Counted from the stretch's first letter, positions 1 to 9,331 are shown. The stretch: 37,520 nucleotides of DNA from GCA-2746235 sp049609225 (GCA_049609225.1 JBMYYH010000019.1:1-37520); one strand, 5' to 3'. Notes: generated by a model from the sequence alone, not told the origin. Numbers and translations: made by a program.

Positions 1-43
1 TGCAGGAGCGCGTCAGGTTGGAGGGCGCGAATGGCCCTGGCCG

Positions 44-3000
44 TTAGTCGCCGAGGTAGTCGATGGTGACGTCGGTGACGCGGAAGTAACCGCCGGCGAC
101 GCCGCCAATCAAGGTGTTGATCTGGTCATGGTCGAAGACCAACTGATAACGCACGGCACGGATGATGTCGGCGTTGAGCTGGGTGAAACCATCGGTGACA
201 CCATTGACGCTCGGGATCGCCCATGCGCTTTGGTTGAGCACCTCTGGCTCCGGCAGACCGGAACCACCAGGAGTGATCCAACCGCCTTGGAATGCGATCC
301 ACACCGGAGTGCTATCTGGATCGGTCAACGCGGTATCGCTGAAGGACAAGTTCTGCACTGCGCCATCGAAGTACTCGACCTCGACACTCCAGCCGGTGAC
401 CTGAATGCCCTGCACACCAGCAGCCGGCTCGTACCAACGCGAACGCACACCACTTGCGTTGCCGTTGAAGACCGTGCCATCGCCAGCCGTCACATCACCG
501 ACGACGCCGGCGAGTTCCGTAGCGATGAGGCCGACGTTGGCGACGCCAGGCGAACCGATGGGAGTGAGTTCCACGGCGGAGTTCGGGGTCACGAATCCTT
601 CGAGGGTCGCGAGCGACTCGGAACCGGTCAGGGTTTCGACGCGGACCAGACCGCCGCCACCAGCACCACCATGGTTACCGGCAGAACCCAGCCCCCCTTC
701 ACCGCCTTCGACGGAGATGGAATCGAGGTCGCCTTGGATCAAGGAACCGGCCTGCAGCAAGGCAGCACCACCAGAACCTCCACCACCACCGGCATCACCC
801 GGAGGGCCGTAGTCGATGGCTTGGGTGTCGCCGAATGGGACGGCAACCATGAACTCGCTGTCGCCACCACGGCCACCGTCGAGCTGGATCTCGCCCGTCA
901 CGCTGAGGCGCGAACCGGCTTGGATCTGCAGAGCACCGCCACCTGCACCACCACCGGCGCCAGGGTTGTTGCGGTAAGTACCGACTTCACCATCGACACC
1001 ACCGAAGCGGTCTTCGATCGAGCCGTGCTCCGACATGCCAGCACCGCCACCACCGGATCCACCGAGCAGCAGGCCGAGGGCTGGGTCGAGAGTCTCGATG
1101 TTGGCGACAGGGACGTAACGTCCGCCATCGGCATCCGGCAGGCTTGCAGCGCCACCAGCGAGCACATCCCACATGAGACGGTCACCGCCAAGGCCATCGC
1201 CGTTGAACTCGAGGATCTCATCATCGATGTCGATCAGCGGCTCTTCCAAGACACCACCAAGTGGGTTGGTGGAAGAGGCATCGTAGTGCGTGCCGCGCTC
1301 ACCATCACTCCAGTAACCGCCACCACCACCACCGCGCGAACGATGGATGGAATGGTTGCCATACGCCGTGGGCGAACCACCTGCGAAAGCAGTCGGGTGG
1401 GTCTTGATGAGGAAGGTCACCGTGAAGGTGGAATCCACGATCTCGTTGCTTCGTGGAGGCCAGCACATGGAGCCCATGCCCGAGCCGTTGTCTTGGTCGA
1501 TGTGCAAGTTGTTCGGGTCTCCGATGAAAGGCAGACCCGTTGCAGCCACACCGCCGACGCCTTCTGCGTTGGAACCGCAGTAAGCGTTACCGGCCATCGA
1601 ATCGCGGAAGCGTGCGATGGTCGGGTTGTCAGCACCCGACAAGGATTCTTCCCAGTCCGTATGGGTCAGGATATCGGTGTCGTAATAGATGCCCGCACCG
1701 CCACCAAAGGCGATGGCATCGTGGTACCAAGCCTTGCCACCGGTACCGCCGGAACCAGCTCCGAGACGACCGACGCCAGGTGCTCCACCCAATGCGTTGT
1801 CATCGTCGCCGAGGGTATCGGTAATCGCACCGTGATCGGACTCCAAGTTGCTTGCGCCACCGAAGGGAGCTTCATTATCCCGCTCACGGGAGAAGAACAC
1901 CTTGCCGCGGTGGGTTGGTGCATCTTCACCGGAGAGGTCGAGGGTGCCATCCACTGCGACGGCACCTTGCGCGAACAGACGCAAGGGGTTGGCTCCCACC
2001 GCTTCGATGCGGGTGCCAGGACCAATCGTGACCTGCGTGAAGGGATACACACCGCCTGTGACGACGACATCTTCTCCAAGCAGTTCCGAAGTGAAGGCCG
2101 GCTCGCTATCGGTATCAAAAGCGAAGAGACCTTCTGCAGGTGCGAAGTGACCCAGGACGCCACTACCACCACCGTGGTGCAGGCCGGTCAGTGGATCTTG
2201 GCCGGAATCCAAGGCACCGGCGGTCGTCGCCCAAAGGCCAGCAACACTGCCGTCATCATCTTCCTTGGCGTTATCCGCGAAAGTCTCGGTCAAGCTGCCA
2301 GGCACCTGCACGATTTCCGGCAGGTTGATGATGCGAATGCCTGCGTTGCCGATCGGCGTGCCGACGAGGTCGACGATCTGCTGCGACAGGCTGACACGCA
2401 GGATGCGCGATCCCCCATTGTTTCCCGGGAAGGGAACCGAGGGCGTGAAAGTCACGGTCGTCAGGAGCAGGTCGCGGTCGACGACTGCCGAGAACACACC
2501 TGGAACCACAAGCTCTTGACCCGAACCGGAATCGAAAGTCGAAACCGTGATCAGGGAACTTGCACCGGTATCCGGGTTGGCCATCGGCAAGGTCTGCATG
2601 ACATCGCTGAAGACCATCTCGATGTTGAAGTCGCGCGAGGCTGGAATGGTCTGCTCATCAGGCGTGATCGACATCAAGATCGGCGGGCCCGGCACGAGGT
2701 CGGTCGCTGCAGTGATGGTGATATCGCCGGTGACGAAGGTCTGGTTGATGCGCCCCGAACGTGCGGTGACCGCGTTGGCGCTGGTGTCATCCAACACCTG
2801 CACACGGTAAGTCGAACCGGTGAGGAAGCCGAACTGCAGGCCCGAATCCGATTCGATCAAGGTTGGGCGGAAGATGACCACCTTGCCACTCACGATGAAG
2901 CTGCCCGTCGGCGTGACGCCGGTGGCCTTGTCCACGATCGAGATCGAGGAGAAGTTGACCGTGTTGGGATCCACGGCATCGTTGAAGGTAAAGGTGATGT

Positions 3001-3178
3001 CCTTATTCGCAGGGTGCGAATTGGTGGAGAACGAGGTACCGTTACAGCCAAGCGAACAGACGGACATACCGAATTCCGCGATCTTGGCACCACCAGAGGA
3101 CGAGCTGCCGCAGGCCGTCAGGACGGCGAGCAGGGAGAGGATGGCAAGTTTTTTGCTTAGGGAAGGGAGCATCTTCAC
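44..3178 (-). CDS. Giant lipoprotein, Ig-like domains plus glycine-rich beta-helix-like body
   Basis: Predicted outer-membrane or surface lipoprotein of 1044 aa; exact role unknown. The N-terminus is a lipoprotein signal peptide with lipobox LTAC and lipidated Cys23. Residues about 55-150 and 165-285 look like SbsA-type bacterial Ig-like domains (for example FTFNDAVDPNTVNF). Residues about 370-900 alternate short hydrophobic strands (VTIGPGTRIEAVGANPLRLF) with loops of five or more glycines, as in right-handed beta-helix adhesin-like proteins. The last 120 residues form a separate module ending in a strand-rich segment shared with the three other giant lipoproteins here. The start is GTG at 3178 or ATG at 3172; neither has a clear Shine-Dalgarno. 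It diverges from the lipoprotein gene at 3262. The closest paralogue in the window is 10250-13846. Domain calls are by eye; an adhesive or matrix role is inference. Confidence 0.85.
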   Translation of the reverse strand: MKMLPSLSKKLAILSLLAVLTACGSSSSGGAKIAEFGMSVCSLGCNGTSFSTNSHPANKDITFTFNDAVDPNTVNFSSISIVDKATGVTPTGSFIVSGKVVIFRPTLIESDSGLQFGFLTGSTYRVQVLDDTSANAVTARSGRINQTFVTGDITITAATDLVPGPPILMSITPDEQTIPASRDFNIEMVFSDVMQTLPMANPDTGASSLITVSTFDSGSGQELVVPGVFSAVVDRDLLLTTVTFTPSVPFPGNNGGSRILRVSLSQQIVDLVGTPIGNAGIRIINLPEIVQVPGSLTETFADNAKEDDDGSVAGLWATTAGALDSGQDPLTGLHHGGGSGVLGHFAPAEGLFAFDTDSEPAFTSELLGEDVVVTGGVYPFTQVTIGPGTRIEAVGANPLRLFAQGAVAVDGTLDLSGEDAPTHRGKVFFSRERDNEAPFGGASNLESDHGAITDTLGDDDNALGGAPGVGRLGAGSGGTGGKAWYHDAIAFGGGAGIYYDTDILTHTDWEESLSGADNPTIARFRDSMAGNAYCGSNAEGVGGVAATGLPFIGDPNNLHIDQDNGSGMGSMCWPPRSNEIVDSTFTVTFLIKTHPTAFAGGSPTAYGNHSIHRSRGGGGGGYWSDGERGTHYDASSTNPLGGVLEEPLIDIDDEILEFNGDGLGGDRLMWDVLAGGAASLPDADGGRYVPVANIETLDPALGLLLGGSGGGGAGMSEHGSIEDRFGGVDGEVGTYRNNPGAGGGAGGGALQIQAGSRLSVTGEIQLDGGRGGDSEFMVAVPFGDTQAIDYGPPGDAGGGGGSGGAALLQAGSLIQGDLDSISVEGGEGGLGSAGNHGGAGGGGLVRVETLTGSESLATLEGFVTPNSAVELTPIGSPGVANVGLIATELAGVVGDVTAGDGTVFNGNASGVRSRWYEPAAGVQGIQVTGWSVEVEYFDGAVQNLSFSDTALTDPDSTPVWIAFQGGWITPGGSGLPEPEVLNQSAWAIPSVNGVTDGFTQLNADIIRAVRYQLVFDHDQINTLIGGVAGGYFRVTDVTIDYLGD

Positions 3179-3206
3179 AATGACCTGGTCAAGTCGACCG
3201 GGACCG

Positions 3207-3224
3207 CCACGAGGAACCTCGTGG
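3207..3224. promoter_or_regulatory. Perfect 8-bp inverted repeat in a divergent intergenic region
   Basis: The arms CCACGAGG and CCTCGTGG are separated by AA, about 29 bases upstream of the giant lipoprotein start at 3178. It could be an operator or a hairpin in the 5' leader. No T-run follows on either strand, so a terminator is unlikely. Confidence 0.4.
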
Positions 3225-3242
3225 GGGGCGTCAGTCGGGAAA

Positions 3243-3258
3243 GTTTAGCAGACTAAAC
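3243..3258. promoter_or_regulatory. GTTTAG-CAGA-CTAAAC inverted repeat just before a start codon
   Basis: A perfect 6-bp inverted repeat with a 4-base spacer ends three bases before the ATG at 3262. It is AT-rich against a GC-rich background. As DNA it could be an operator. As RNA it would place a small hairpin over the ribosome-entry zone of the lipoprotein gene. Confidence 0.4.
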
Positions 3259-3261
3259 ATC

Positions 3262-4224
3262 ATGGGCACACAGACTTACAGCGAACGGGAAAAGGAACGC
3301 AGCTTGCTGCCCCCCCCTATTCTGCACATTCCATGCCGACGCCTGGCGACGGTGGTGTTAGCCCTCCCTTTCCTGGGGGTGACGGCCTGTTCCGGTGAAT
3401 CTGGCGGAAGTCCCTTCCTGTCAGAGGCTTCCCGCGCCCTCCTGGAGCAATTTGAGTCTGCTGAAGAGGCCGTAGATGGCCTCAGAGTGCGCGCCCGCAC
3501 GGCTGCTGTGCGTCTCCACACCGATGCGACGGCCCTGGAACTCGAGGATTTGAAGGAGGAGATGATCTCCCATATCCGTGCTTTGGCCGGAGTGGAGGGC
3601 TGCGAAGACTTCCCCTGGTCCGCCTGGATCGAGGAAAGCCGCTTCACCATGCCTCAATTGGCCCGCGAGGAACTGCTCACCGCCAGCCAAGTCCTGGCCG
3701 ACGAAGCCCTGGTAGCCCTCAGCCTGCAATGCGATTTCCGCGAGATGCCGGCCGACGTCCGCGTGATCGCGCACCAGAATCTGTGGCGTTTGGACCCCTA
3801 CCTCGCCCTTGCCCGCGCCCGCCAATTGCTGTTCCGCGAGACTCCCCGTGCGCGCGACATCATGCGGCCAAAGTTCGTGGAGGAAGTGCTTTTGCAACTG
3901 GATCATCCGCTGCTGGAAGAGTTGTTGCTCGACACCGCCACTTTCGAAGCGATGGAACCGCGCGCACGAACCCTCGCTATCCGTGGACTCGGGCCGTTGG
4001 AATCCAAAGAGGCGCCAGCCATTTTGGAAAGCCTGTTCGACACCGAAGCCACCAACTTCTTGGTGCGCAAGGAAGCCCTACTGGTCATCCTCGACTTGGA
4101 ACCCGAGCGTGGTCATAACATCCTGCTGCACAAGATGCCTTCCCGTCAGATCGATCCAGGCACTTGGACCTTCATGACCGAGTTGCGTAAGCGCGAAGGC
4201 CTGCCTCTACCGACCGAAGATTGA
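3262..4224 (+). CDS. Predicted lipoprotein with helical HEAT-like repeats
   Basis: A 320-aa protein of unrecognised family. A hydrophobic stretch at about residues 29-40 leads to lipobox VTAC with Cys43, so export and lipidation are predicted. The n-region is unusually long (about 28 residues), and the true start may be a downstream TTG near 3304. The mature part is helical, acidic and leucine-rich. From about residue 150 it reads like short paired helices (for example ARTLAIRGLGPLESKEAPAI), resembling HEAT or Armadillo-type repeats. Its TGA overlaps the ATG of tatD by one base (TGATG), implying translational coupling. A scaffold or periplasmic role would be inference. Confidence 0.75.
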   Translation: MGTQTYSEREKERSLLPPPILHIPCRRLATVVLALPFLGVTACSGESGGSPFLSEASRALLEQFESAEEAVDGLRVRARTAAVRLHTDATALELEDLKEEMISHIRALAGVEGCEDFPWSAWIEESRFTMPQLAREELLTASQVLADEALVALSLQCDFREMPADVRVIAHQNLWRLDPYLALARARQLLFRETPRARDIMRPKFVEEVLLQLDHPLLEELLLDTATFEAMEPRARTLAIRGLGPLESKEAPAILESLFDTEATNFLVRKEALLVILDLEPERGHNILLHKMPSRQIDPGTWTFMTELRKREGLPLPTED

Positions 4225-5009
4225 TGCGTCTGTTCGACACCCACTGCCACCTCACTTGGGATGAGGAACAGCAACCGGCACTCCCCCGCTTGGAACGCGC
4301 ACGCGAAGCGGGCGTGGAGAAATTCATCTGCGTATCGATCGACCTCGACAATGCCAAGCGTTGCGCCGAGCTCGCTTCCGAACATGCGGATGTCTATCCG
4401 AGTGTCGGCATCCACCCGAATGATGTCGGCGCTGCGGCAGATCTTGATGCGAAGATGAGTGCACTGCGGGACATGGCGCAGGATCCGCAGTACGTCGCTA
4501 TCGGAGAAACGGGGCTCGACTTCTTCCGCGACTGGGCCGATCCGGAAGTACAGCGAGCTTCTCTCGAAGGACATCTGCAGTTAGCCATCGAACGTGACCT
4601 GCCGGTAATCCTGCATTGCCGCGATGCCATGGATGGACTGTTGCCGATCCTGCGTGCGCACGCGCCGGAGTTGCGCGGCATCATGCACTGTTATTCCGCC
4701 GGCCCCGGCACCATCACCGAACTGGTGGAGCTCGGCATGCACATCAGTTTCGCTGGCAACCTGACCTATCCGAAATCCCAGGACCTGCGCGATGCCTGTC
4801 GCTTGGTACCGGAAGAGCGGCTCCTGGTCGAGACCGATGCGCCCTTCCTCGCACCGCAACCGCGTCGCGGCAAGAAGAATGAACCGGCCTTCGTCGCCTT
4901 CACTTTGGAAGCCTTGGCGGCCGAACGGGAAGTGGAAGCCGAAGCCTTGGCAGCGACGACCTACGCCAATGCCTGCGCCGTCTTCGGTCTAGCGGCTGAC
5001 GGGAAGTAA
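4224..5009 (+). CDS. tatD: TatD-family metal-dependent deoxyribonuclease
   Basis: A 261-aa cytoplasmic TIM-barrel hydrolase of the TatD/YcfH family, whose members are metal-dependent DNases or related hydrolases. Family metal ligands are all visible: DTHCHL at the N-terminus, the glutamate in IGETGLDFFRD, His in VILHCRD, His in GIMHCYSAGP and Asp in VETDAPFLAP. Length is normal (about 260 aa). The start is ATG 4224, overlapping the upstream lipoprotein stop as TGATG; a TTG one codon earlier is less likely. The 3' end overlaps the convergent pseudopilin gene by 21 bases, with no terminator between them. Assignment to the family is secure; the physiological substrate is not known. Confidence 0.92.
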   Translation: MRLFDTHCHLTWDEEQQPALPRLERAREAGVEKFICVSIDLDNAKRCAELASEHADVYPSVGIHPNDVGAAADLDAKMSALRDMAQDPQYVAIGETGLDFFRDWADPEVQRASLEGHLQLAIERDLPVILHCRDAMDGLLPILRAHAPELRGIMHCYSAGPGTITELVELGMHISFAGNLTYPKSQDLRDACRLVPEERLLVETDAPFLAPQPRRGKKNEPAFVAFTLEALAAEREVEAEALAATTYANACAVFGLAADGK

Positions 5010-5533
5010 GCCCGTCGCATCTGGCGCCAAGATGCCAGGCGTGTCTTCCCACGAAGCCGCGATCGGTGCTTCGTAGACCTGGCTATCGCGGTAGTCGACC
5101 CAAAAGGTCTTCAGGCCGGAATACTTGCGCAGGTTCGGCCATGCCCAACAGCCGACGATGCGCCCCGTCTCATCATTGCCATGGCGGTAACGATAACCCG
5201 CACGATGGCCGATGCCGACGGCATCAAAGATCATCTTCGGCCGAAAATCGAAGGGCGTAGGTGGAATCCTCCAGCAGCTGGATTCGGCACCGACTCCGCA
5301 AGACGCCGCACTTCCACGTAGCTGCCGATCTCCTGCTTCCACAGTTGTTCGGCCGACGCCATCATCCGCAGGTATTCCACGGCATGGGTCTCGTTCTCGC
5401 TCTTCCGTGCTTCCAACAGCATCGGCAAACCCCACACCGACGCAGCGGTGAGGAGCACGATGAAGATGAGCAGCTCCAGCAGGGCGAATCCCTGCCGGAG
5501 CTGCTGGTTCTGGCTATCTTCAGCTATGGGCAA
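4989..5533 (-). pseudogene. Type II/IV pseudopilin-like gene with a single-base frameshift
   Basis: The N-terminal part has a class III prepilin signal: a 15-residue leader ending in Gly, then FALLELLIFIVLL with Glu at mature position +5, the classic prepilin cleavage and methylation motif. This frame runs into a stop at 5231. A second frame continues the protein (IPPTPFDFRPKMIFD and onward, rich in Tyr, Trp and Gly) to the stop at 4989. The switch lies near 5263-5270. One added base there would give an uninterrupted 181-aa pseudopilin, because the span is 545 bases, one short of 182 codons. The start is TTG at 5533, with AAGGAG at 5540-5545 and a 6-base spacing, overlapping the end of the EF-G-like gene by 14 bases. 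It may be a recent mutation or a sequencing error. Confidence 0.72.
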
Positions 5534-7502
5534 CCTTCTCTCCTTGGGCGGACACGATGTCTGCCTGCAGGTGAGAGGGTACCTGAGCGTAGCGGGCCTC
5601 TTCCATAGAGAAATGCCCTTCGCCATGAGTCATCGCGCGCAGATGCGTGCTGTAGGTCTGCAATTCCGACAGCGGCACATCGGCCTGGATGGTCTGGAAA
5701 TCGCCGGCGGACTCCATACCGAGGATCTGACCGCGGCGTGAGTTGAGATCACCCGAGACATCGCCGAAGTAGCGCGACGGCACCGTGATCGCGACCGACA
5801 TGATCGGCTCCAGCAGGATCGGATTGGCCTTCTCGAAGCCTTCGATCAAAGCGCGCGCACCGGCGGCCTTGAAGGAATGCTCATCGGAGTCCACCGCGTG
5901 GAACTTGCCATCGTAGAGCTCGACCTTCATGTCGACGACGGTGGAACCGGCGATCACGCCTTTCACCATCTGCTCGGCGACACCCTTCTCCACCGCCGGG
6001 ATGAACTGACGGGGCACCGAACCGCCGACGACCTTGTCGAGGAACTCATAACCACTGCCGCGTTCGGCCGGGACCAGGCGGATGTAACACTCCGCGAACT
6101 GCCCCTTACCCCCGGTCTGTTTCTTGTGCCGGTGATGCCCTTCCGCCGGCGTGGTGATGGTTTCCTTGTAGGCGATCCGTGGCAGGCGATGATCCACCGC
6201 CACGCCGCGCTGCTCCAAACGATGCATCAAGCCAGCAAGATGCAACTCACTCAAACCCTCCACGATCGTCTCATGCGTGACGTCGTTGTAATGGGTCTTG
6301 AAGCAAGGATCCTCACGCTCGAGCTTGTGCAGTTCCTGACCGATCTTCTGCTCTGCGGTGCGGTCCTTCGGGGTGATGGCGTACGCGGTGTAAGGCGTGG
6401 GCAATGGGAACTGATGGAAGTGCCCCTCCCCTTCGCTCACCATCACATCGCCGACGCATAGGTCATCGATGCGCGTCACTGCGACGATGTCGCCAGGGCC
6501 GGCGCTCGGCACGGCTTCCAGCTTCTCACCGAACAGGGTCGAAAGGCCGTTCATCTTGACCGGCTTGGCTTCGTGCGGATCGACGAGAGCATCGCCCGAC
6601 TTCAAGGTTCCCTGCAGGATACGCAAGTAGGAAATCTGGCCGAGGTGCTTATCGCTCAGAACCTTCCACACACGCGCGACCACGCGCTCGTTCTCAGCGC
6701 CGTGATCGATGTTCTCGGAATGCATGGCGGCAAGTTGCATCGCAGCATCCGGGAAGTCGCGGATCATGAACTCGGCGAACTCATCCACTCCGACGTTGCG
6801 CACCGGGTCGATGCAAAACAGCGGCGCGAAGGTTCCTTTGGCCATCGCCAAGGGGAAGGCAGCTTCGAGTTCGTCGTGCGAGACATCGCCTTCCTCGAGG
6901 TACTTCTCCATGAGCTGGTCGTTGGCTTCGACCACGGCGTCGACCAGGTGCTCGCGATGTTCGCCCTCTTCCTGCTCGACGACGCTCACCGCAGTGAAGT
7001 CGGAGCCGGTGCCATTGGCGAGGGTGAAGGGCACGACACGTTGGCCGAAGACCTCGCGGATGTTCTCGACGACCTTATCCAGGTGCAGGTTGTCACCGTC
7101 GAGACGGGTCACCACGACGGAACGGGCAAGACCGAGGGCACCGGCCTTCTCCCAGAGCTGCAGTGCATGGAAAGGTACGCCCGTTTCGCGGGCGGGAACC
7201 ACAATCACGGCGGTACCTGCAGCACCCATAGAGGTGATGGCATCCGCCACGAAATCGGGATAACCCGGAGTGTCGACCAGGTTCAGCTTGCCATGCGGCG
7301 CTTCGAGGTGGACCACACCAGCGGACAGGCTGTGGCGCTTTTCCTTCTCATCTGGAAGAAAATCACACAGCGTGGTTCCGTCCTCCACTGTTCCGACACG
7401 CTCGATGGCGCCGAAGTGGTGCGCGACACGCTCGATAAGTGTGGTCTTGCCTGCATCGGAGGAACCGAGGAAGGTGATGTTGTGGATGTCGGAAGTGGCC
7501 AT
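5520..7502 (-). CDS. EF-G-like translational GTPase (divergent paralogue)
   Basis: A 660-aa EF-G-family GTPase, slightly shorter than canonical EF-G (about 690-700). G1 is GSSDAGKTT at residues 13-21 and G3 is DTPG at 77-80. G4 reads TRLD at 132-135 instead of NKxD. The C-terminal half retains EF-G domain IV and V features (VVGGSVPRQFIPAVEKGV, SRRGQILGM, THGEGHFSMEEARY). These traits fit secondary EF-G-like proteins (FusA2-type) rather than the main elongation factor, usually beside tufA and rpsL. Role in translation or ribosome recycling is uncertain. The start is ATG 7502, without a good Shine-Dalgarno. A terminator lies just upstream at 7538-7569, so the gene probably has its own promoter or depends on read-through. 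The pseudopilin gene follows directly. Confidence 0.88.
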   Translation of the reverse strand: MATSDIHNITFLGSSDAGKTTLIERVAHHFGAIERVGTVEDGTTLCDFLPDEKEKRHSLSAGVVHLEAPHGKLNLVDTPGYPDFVADAITSMGAAGTAVIVVPARETGVPFHALQLWEKAGALGLARSVVVTRLDGDNLHLDKVVENIREVFGQRVVPFTLANGTGSDFTAVSVVEQEEGEHREHLVDAVVEANDQLMEKYLEEGDVSHDELEAAFPLAMAKGTFAPLFCIDPVRNVGVDEFAEFMIRDFPDAAMQLAAMHSENIDHGAENERVVARVWKVLSDKHLGQISYLRILQGTLKSGDALVDPHEAKPVKMNGLSTLFGEKLEAVPSAGPGDIVAVTRIDDLCVGDVMVSEGEGHFHQFPLPTPYTAYAITPKDRTAEQKIGQELHKLEREDPCFKTHYNDVTHETIVEGLSELHLAGLMHRLEQRGVAVDHRLPRIAYKETITTPAEGHHRHKKQTGGKGQFAECYIRLVPAERGSGYEFLDKVVGGSVPRQFIPAVEKGVAEQMVKGVIAGSTVVDMKVELYDGKFHAVDSDEHSFKAAGARALIEGFEKANPILLEPIMSVAITVPSRYFGDVSGDLNSRRGQILGMESAGDFQTIQADVPLSELQTYSTHLRAMTHGEGHFSMEEARYAQVPSHLQADIVSAQGEKVAHS

Positions 7503-7537
7503 GAAGGGACCTGGGGCTGCGGGTTAGGGAAAGAAAG

Positions 7538-7569
7538 AGAGCGCTGGGCAAAAAGCTACCCAGCGCTCT
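7538..7569 (-). terminator. Rho-independent terminator after the OmpA-like gene
   Basis: A perfect 11-bp stem (AGAGCGCTGGG/CCCAGCGCTCT) with a 10-base loop. On the minus strand it is followed by a pyrimidine tract, CTTTCTTTCCC. It lies 57 bases past the stop of the OmpA-like gene and before the EF-G-like gene. Confidence 0.8.
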
Positions 7570-7625
7570 TGATTCTAGCAGCGCCCCTTCGCGGGACGGC
7601 AAGACTTCGGTGCGAGTCTTCCTAA

Positions 7626-8315
7626 TTATGGAAGGACCAAGATCTCGACACGGCGGTTGGCCGCCTTGCCATCCTTGGTGCCGTTGTCGGCCTTCGGTGC
7701 ATACTCACCGTGACCGGCGAGACGCACGAACTGTGCTTCGATGCCCTTGTCGAAGACCATGTAGTCAGCGACAGAAAGTGCACGGTTCACGGACAGCTCG
7801 AGGTTGCTCTTCCAACCAGACTTCTTCGGCTGGTCGCTGTCGGTGTGGCCTTCGATCCAGAAGGTCATGCCGTTGTACTCCGAGATGAGGATGTCGGCGA
7901 CCAGATCCATGGTCTCCTTGCCCTTCTTGTTCAGATCAGCCTTGCCCGAACCGAAGGTCAGGCTGGATGGCAGACCGAGCACGATGAAGCCACCACGCGA
8001 CTCGACTTCGACACCGGAACCGGCGAGGCGAGCTTGGAGGTTCTCGACTTCCGAGTTCTGGGCCTGGAGCGCACCTTCGGTGGCATCGAGGCGATTCTTG
8101 AGTTCCGCGTTGTGCTGCTGCTCGAAACCGATCTGATCGGAAAGTGCAGCGTTTTCGGCGCGGATGCGGTCACGCTCGAGGCGCAGGTTGTCAGACTCGG
8201 ACTTGTAAGCGGCGAGTTGCTGATCCTGGTCTTCGAGCATCTGGCGGTGCATGTTGCTCTGGCATGCCGGGGCCACCAGGGCGAGAAGTGCGATGAGGAA
8301 CGTGGATTTCTTCAT
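7626..8315 (-). CDS. OmpA/Pal-family peptidoglycan-associated lipoprotein
   Basis: A 229-aa lipoprotein with a signal peptide ending in the lipobox APAC and Cys18. Residues about 25-100 are a heptad-rich coiled coil (many Leu, Gln and Glu). Residues about 110-229 are an OmpA/MotB C-terminal domain, with TFWIEGHTDSD, the NRALSVADYM segment and NRRVEILV, which bind diaminopimelate-type peptidoglycan in this family. It therefore probably tethers the outer membrane or its complexes to the cell wall. The coiled coil makes it longer than classical Pal (about 170 aa). It lies 20 bases after the prepilin peptidase gene on the same strand and ends in a strong terminator, so the two probably share a transcript. 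tol genes are not in the window. Confidence 0.9.
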   Translation of the reverse strand: MKKSTFLIALLALVAPACQSNMHRQMLEDQDQQLAAYKSESDNLRLERDRIRAENAALSDQIGFEQQHNAELKNRLDATEGALQAQNSEVENLQARLAGSGVEVESRGGFIVLGLPSSLTFGSGKADLNKKGKETMDLVADILISEYNGMTFWIEGHTDSDQPKKSGWKSNLELSVNRALSVADYMVFDKGIEAQFVRLAGHGEYAPKADNGTKDGKAANRRVEILVLP

Positions 8316-8335
8316 GAGGATGAGGGTGGTTAGAC

Positions 8336-9331
8336 CTAGACGGTAACGATTTGTGGCCAGGTCTCGAGGAAGAACTGGTGTACGGATGCGGGAGCCAGCA
8401 AGGTGAGCGTGGTCCCGAGGATCAGTGGCGGTCCGAACGGGATGGTCCGTCCGGCCTGCCAGCCGATATACGCGGACGAGTGGACGTACTTGTGGTTTCT
8501 GCCTTGCGTCTTCCTTCGGTGTGCGACCACCAAGATCATCCGCACGACGTTGACCACGCCCAGGATCGCGCCCGCGAAGACGCCGACCGCGAGAGTCCAG
8601 ACGGAGCCCTCGAGGCCGAGGAAGGCGCCGACCGCGGCGAGGTACTTGACGTCGCCGAAGCCCAGTGCTTCCTGCTTAAGAAGATAGGAAAACAGACGAC
8701 CAATTCCAAACAGGAACCCGAAAGAAATGAGCGAACCAAGGATTCCTGAAATGAGCGCGAGCTGCCAGGCGGGTGTTTCTGGGGTGAGGCCGACCCAGGA
8801 GGTCCCTAGAGGTTGACCCTCCAATCCGGGCCAAAGATGAAAAGCTGGCACCAGCACTGCGGCCAGCAGCCCGAAAGGCACGCCGCCGATGGTGATGCCG
8901 TCGGGCAGGATGAAATGGCGGAAGTCGACGGCCATGGCAATCCACAGGCCGGTGAGGGCGACGAATGCCAGGAGCAGGGCGATGGGGCCCCCGCCCAAGC
9001 TGCTGTCCGCCAACCAACTGTGTCCTGCGAGGTAGAAAAGCCCCGCCAAGCCAACTTCATGGATCAGATATCCCGGTCCAAAGCCCGCTTTGCAGTCGCG
9101 GCAGCGCCCCATCAGGAGCAGATAACCAAGCACCGGCAGATTATCGTGCCAGCGGATGGTGGCATTGCACTTGGGGCAATGCGAGCGCGCTGGCTTCACG
9201 ATCGACATGCCCTCCTGCGGGATGCGGAAGATCGCCGCCGAAGCGAACGACCCCGCCATGGCTCCACAGACGACCAGGAAGGCCGTGTAGAGGCCAGGAC
9301 TCTCCTGCTGCAGGACTTCCAGCCAACTCAT
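8336..9331 (-). CDS. Prepilin peptidase / leader peptidase (A24 family)
   Basis: A 331-aa polytopic inner-membrane aspartic protease (PilD/GspO type) that cleaves prepilin and pseudopilin leaders and N-methylates the new N-terminus. The N-terminal cytoplasmic loop has two cysteine pairs, CPKC (52-55) and CRDC (77-80), typical of the bifunctional enzyme. The two catalytic aspartates are Asp136 in VDFRHFILPD and Asp227 in GFGDVKY. About eight hydrophobic segments are visible. It is longer than usual (about 250-290 aa), mainly through the loops at about 165-185 and 260-295. A likely substrate, the pseudopilin at 4989-5533, lies nearby. Start is ATG 9331. Confidence 0.93.
   Translation of the reverse strand: MSWLEVLQQESPGLYTAFLVVCGAMAGSFASAAIFRIPQEGMSIVKPARSHCPKCNATIRWHDNLPVLGYLLLMGRCRDCKAGFGPGYLIHEVGLAGLFYLAGHSWLADSSLGGGPIALLLAFVALTGLWIAMAVDFRHFILPDGITIGGVPFGLLAAVLVPAFHLWPGLEGQPLGTSWVGLTPETPAWQLALISGILGSLISFGFLFGIGRLFSYLLKQEALGFGDVKYLAAVGAFLGLEGSVWTLAVGVFAGAILGVVNVVRMILVVAHRRKTQGRNHKYVHSSAYIGWQAGRTIPFGPPLILGTTLTLLAPASVHQFFLETWPQIVTV

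Noticed and set aside
128..3160. A 1010-aa plus-strand open frame antisense to the giant lipoprotein gene
   Set aside because: Its product is an unstructured Thr/Arg/Asp/Val-rich string and the opposite strand has a signal peptide and domains. It is open because of codon bias in the true gene.
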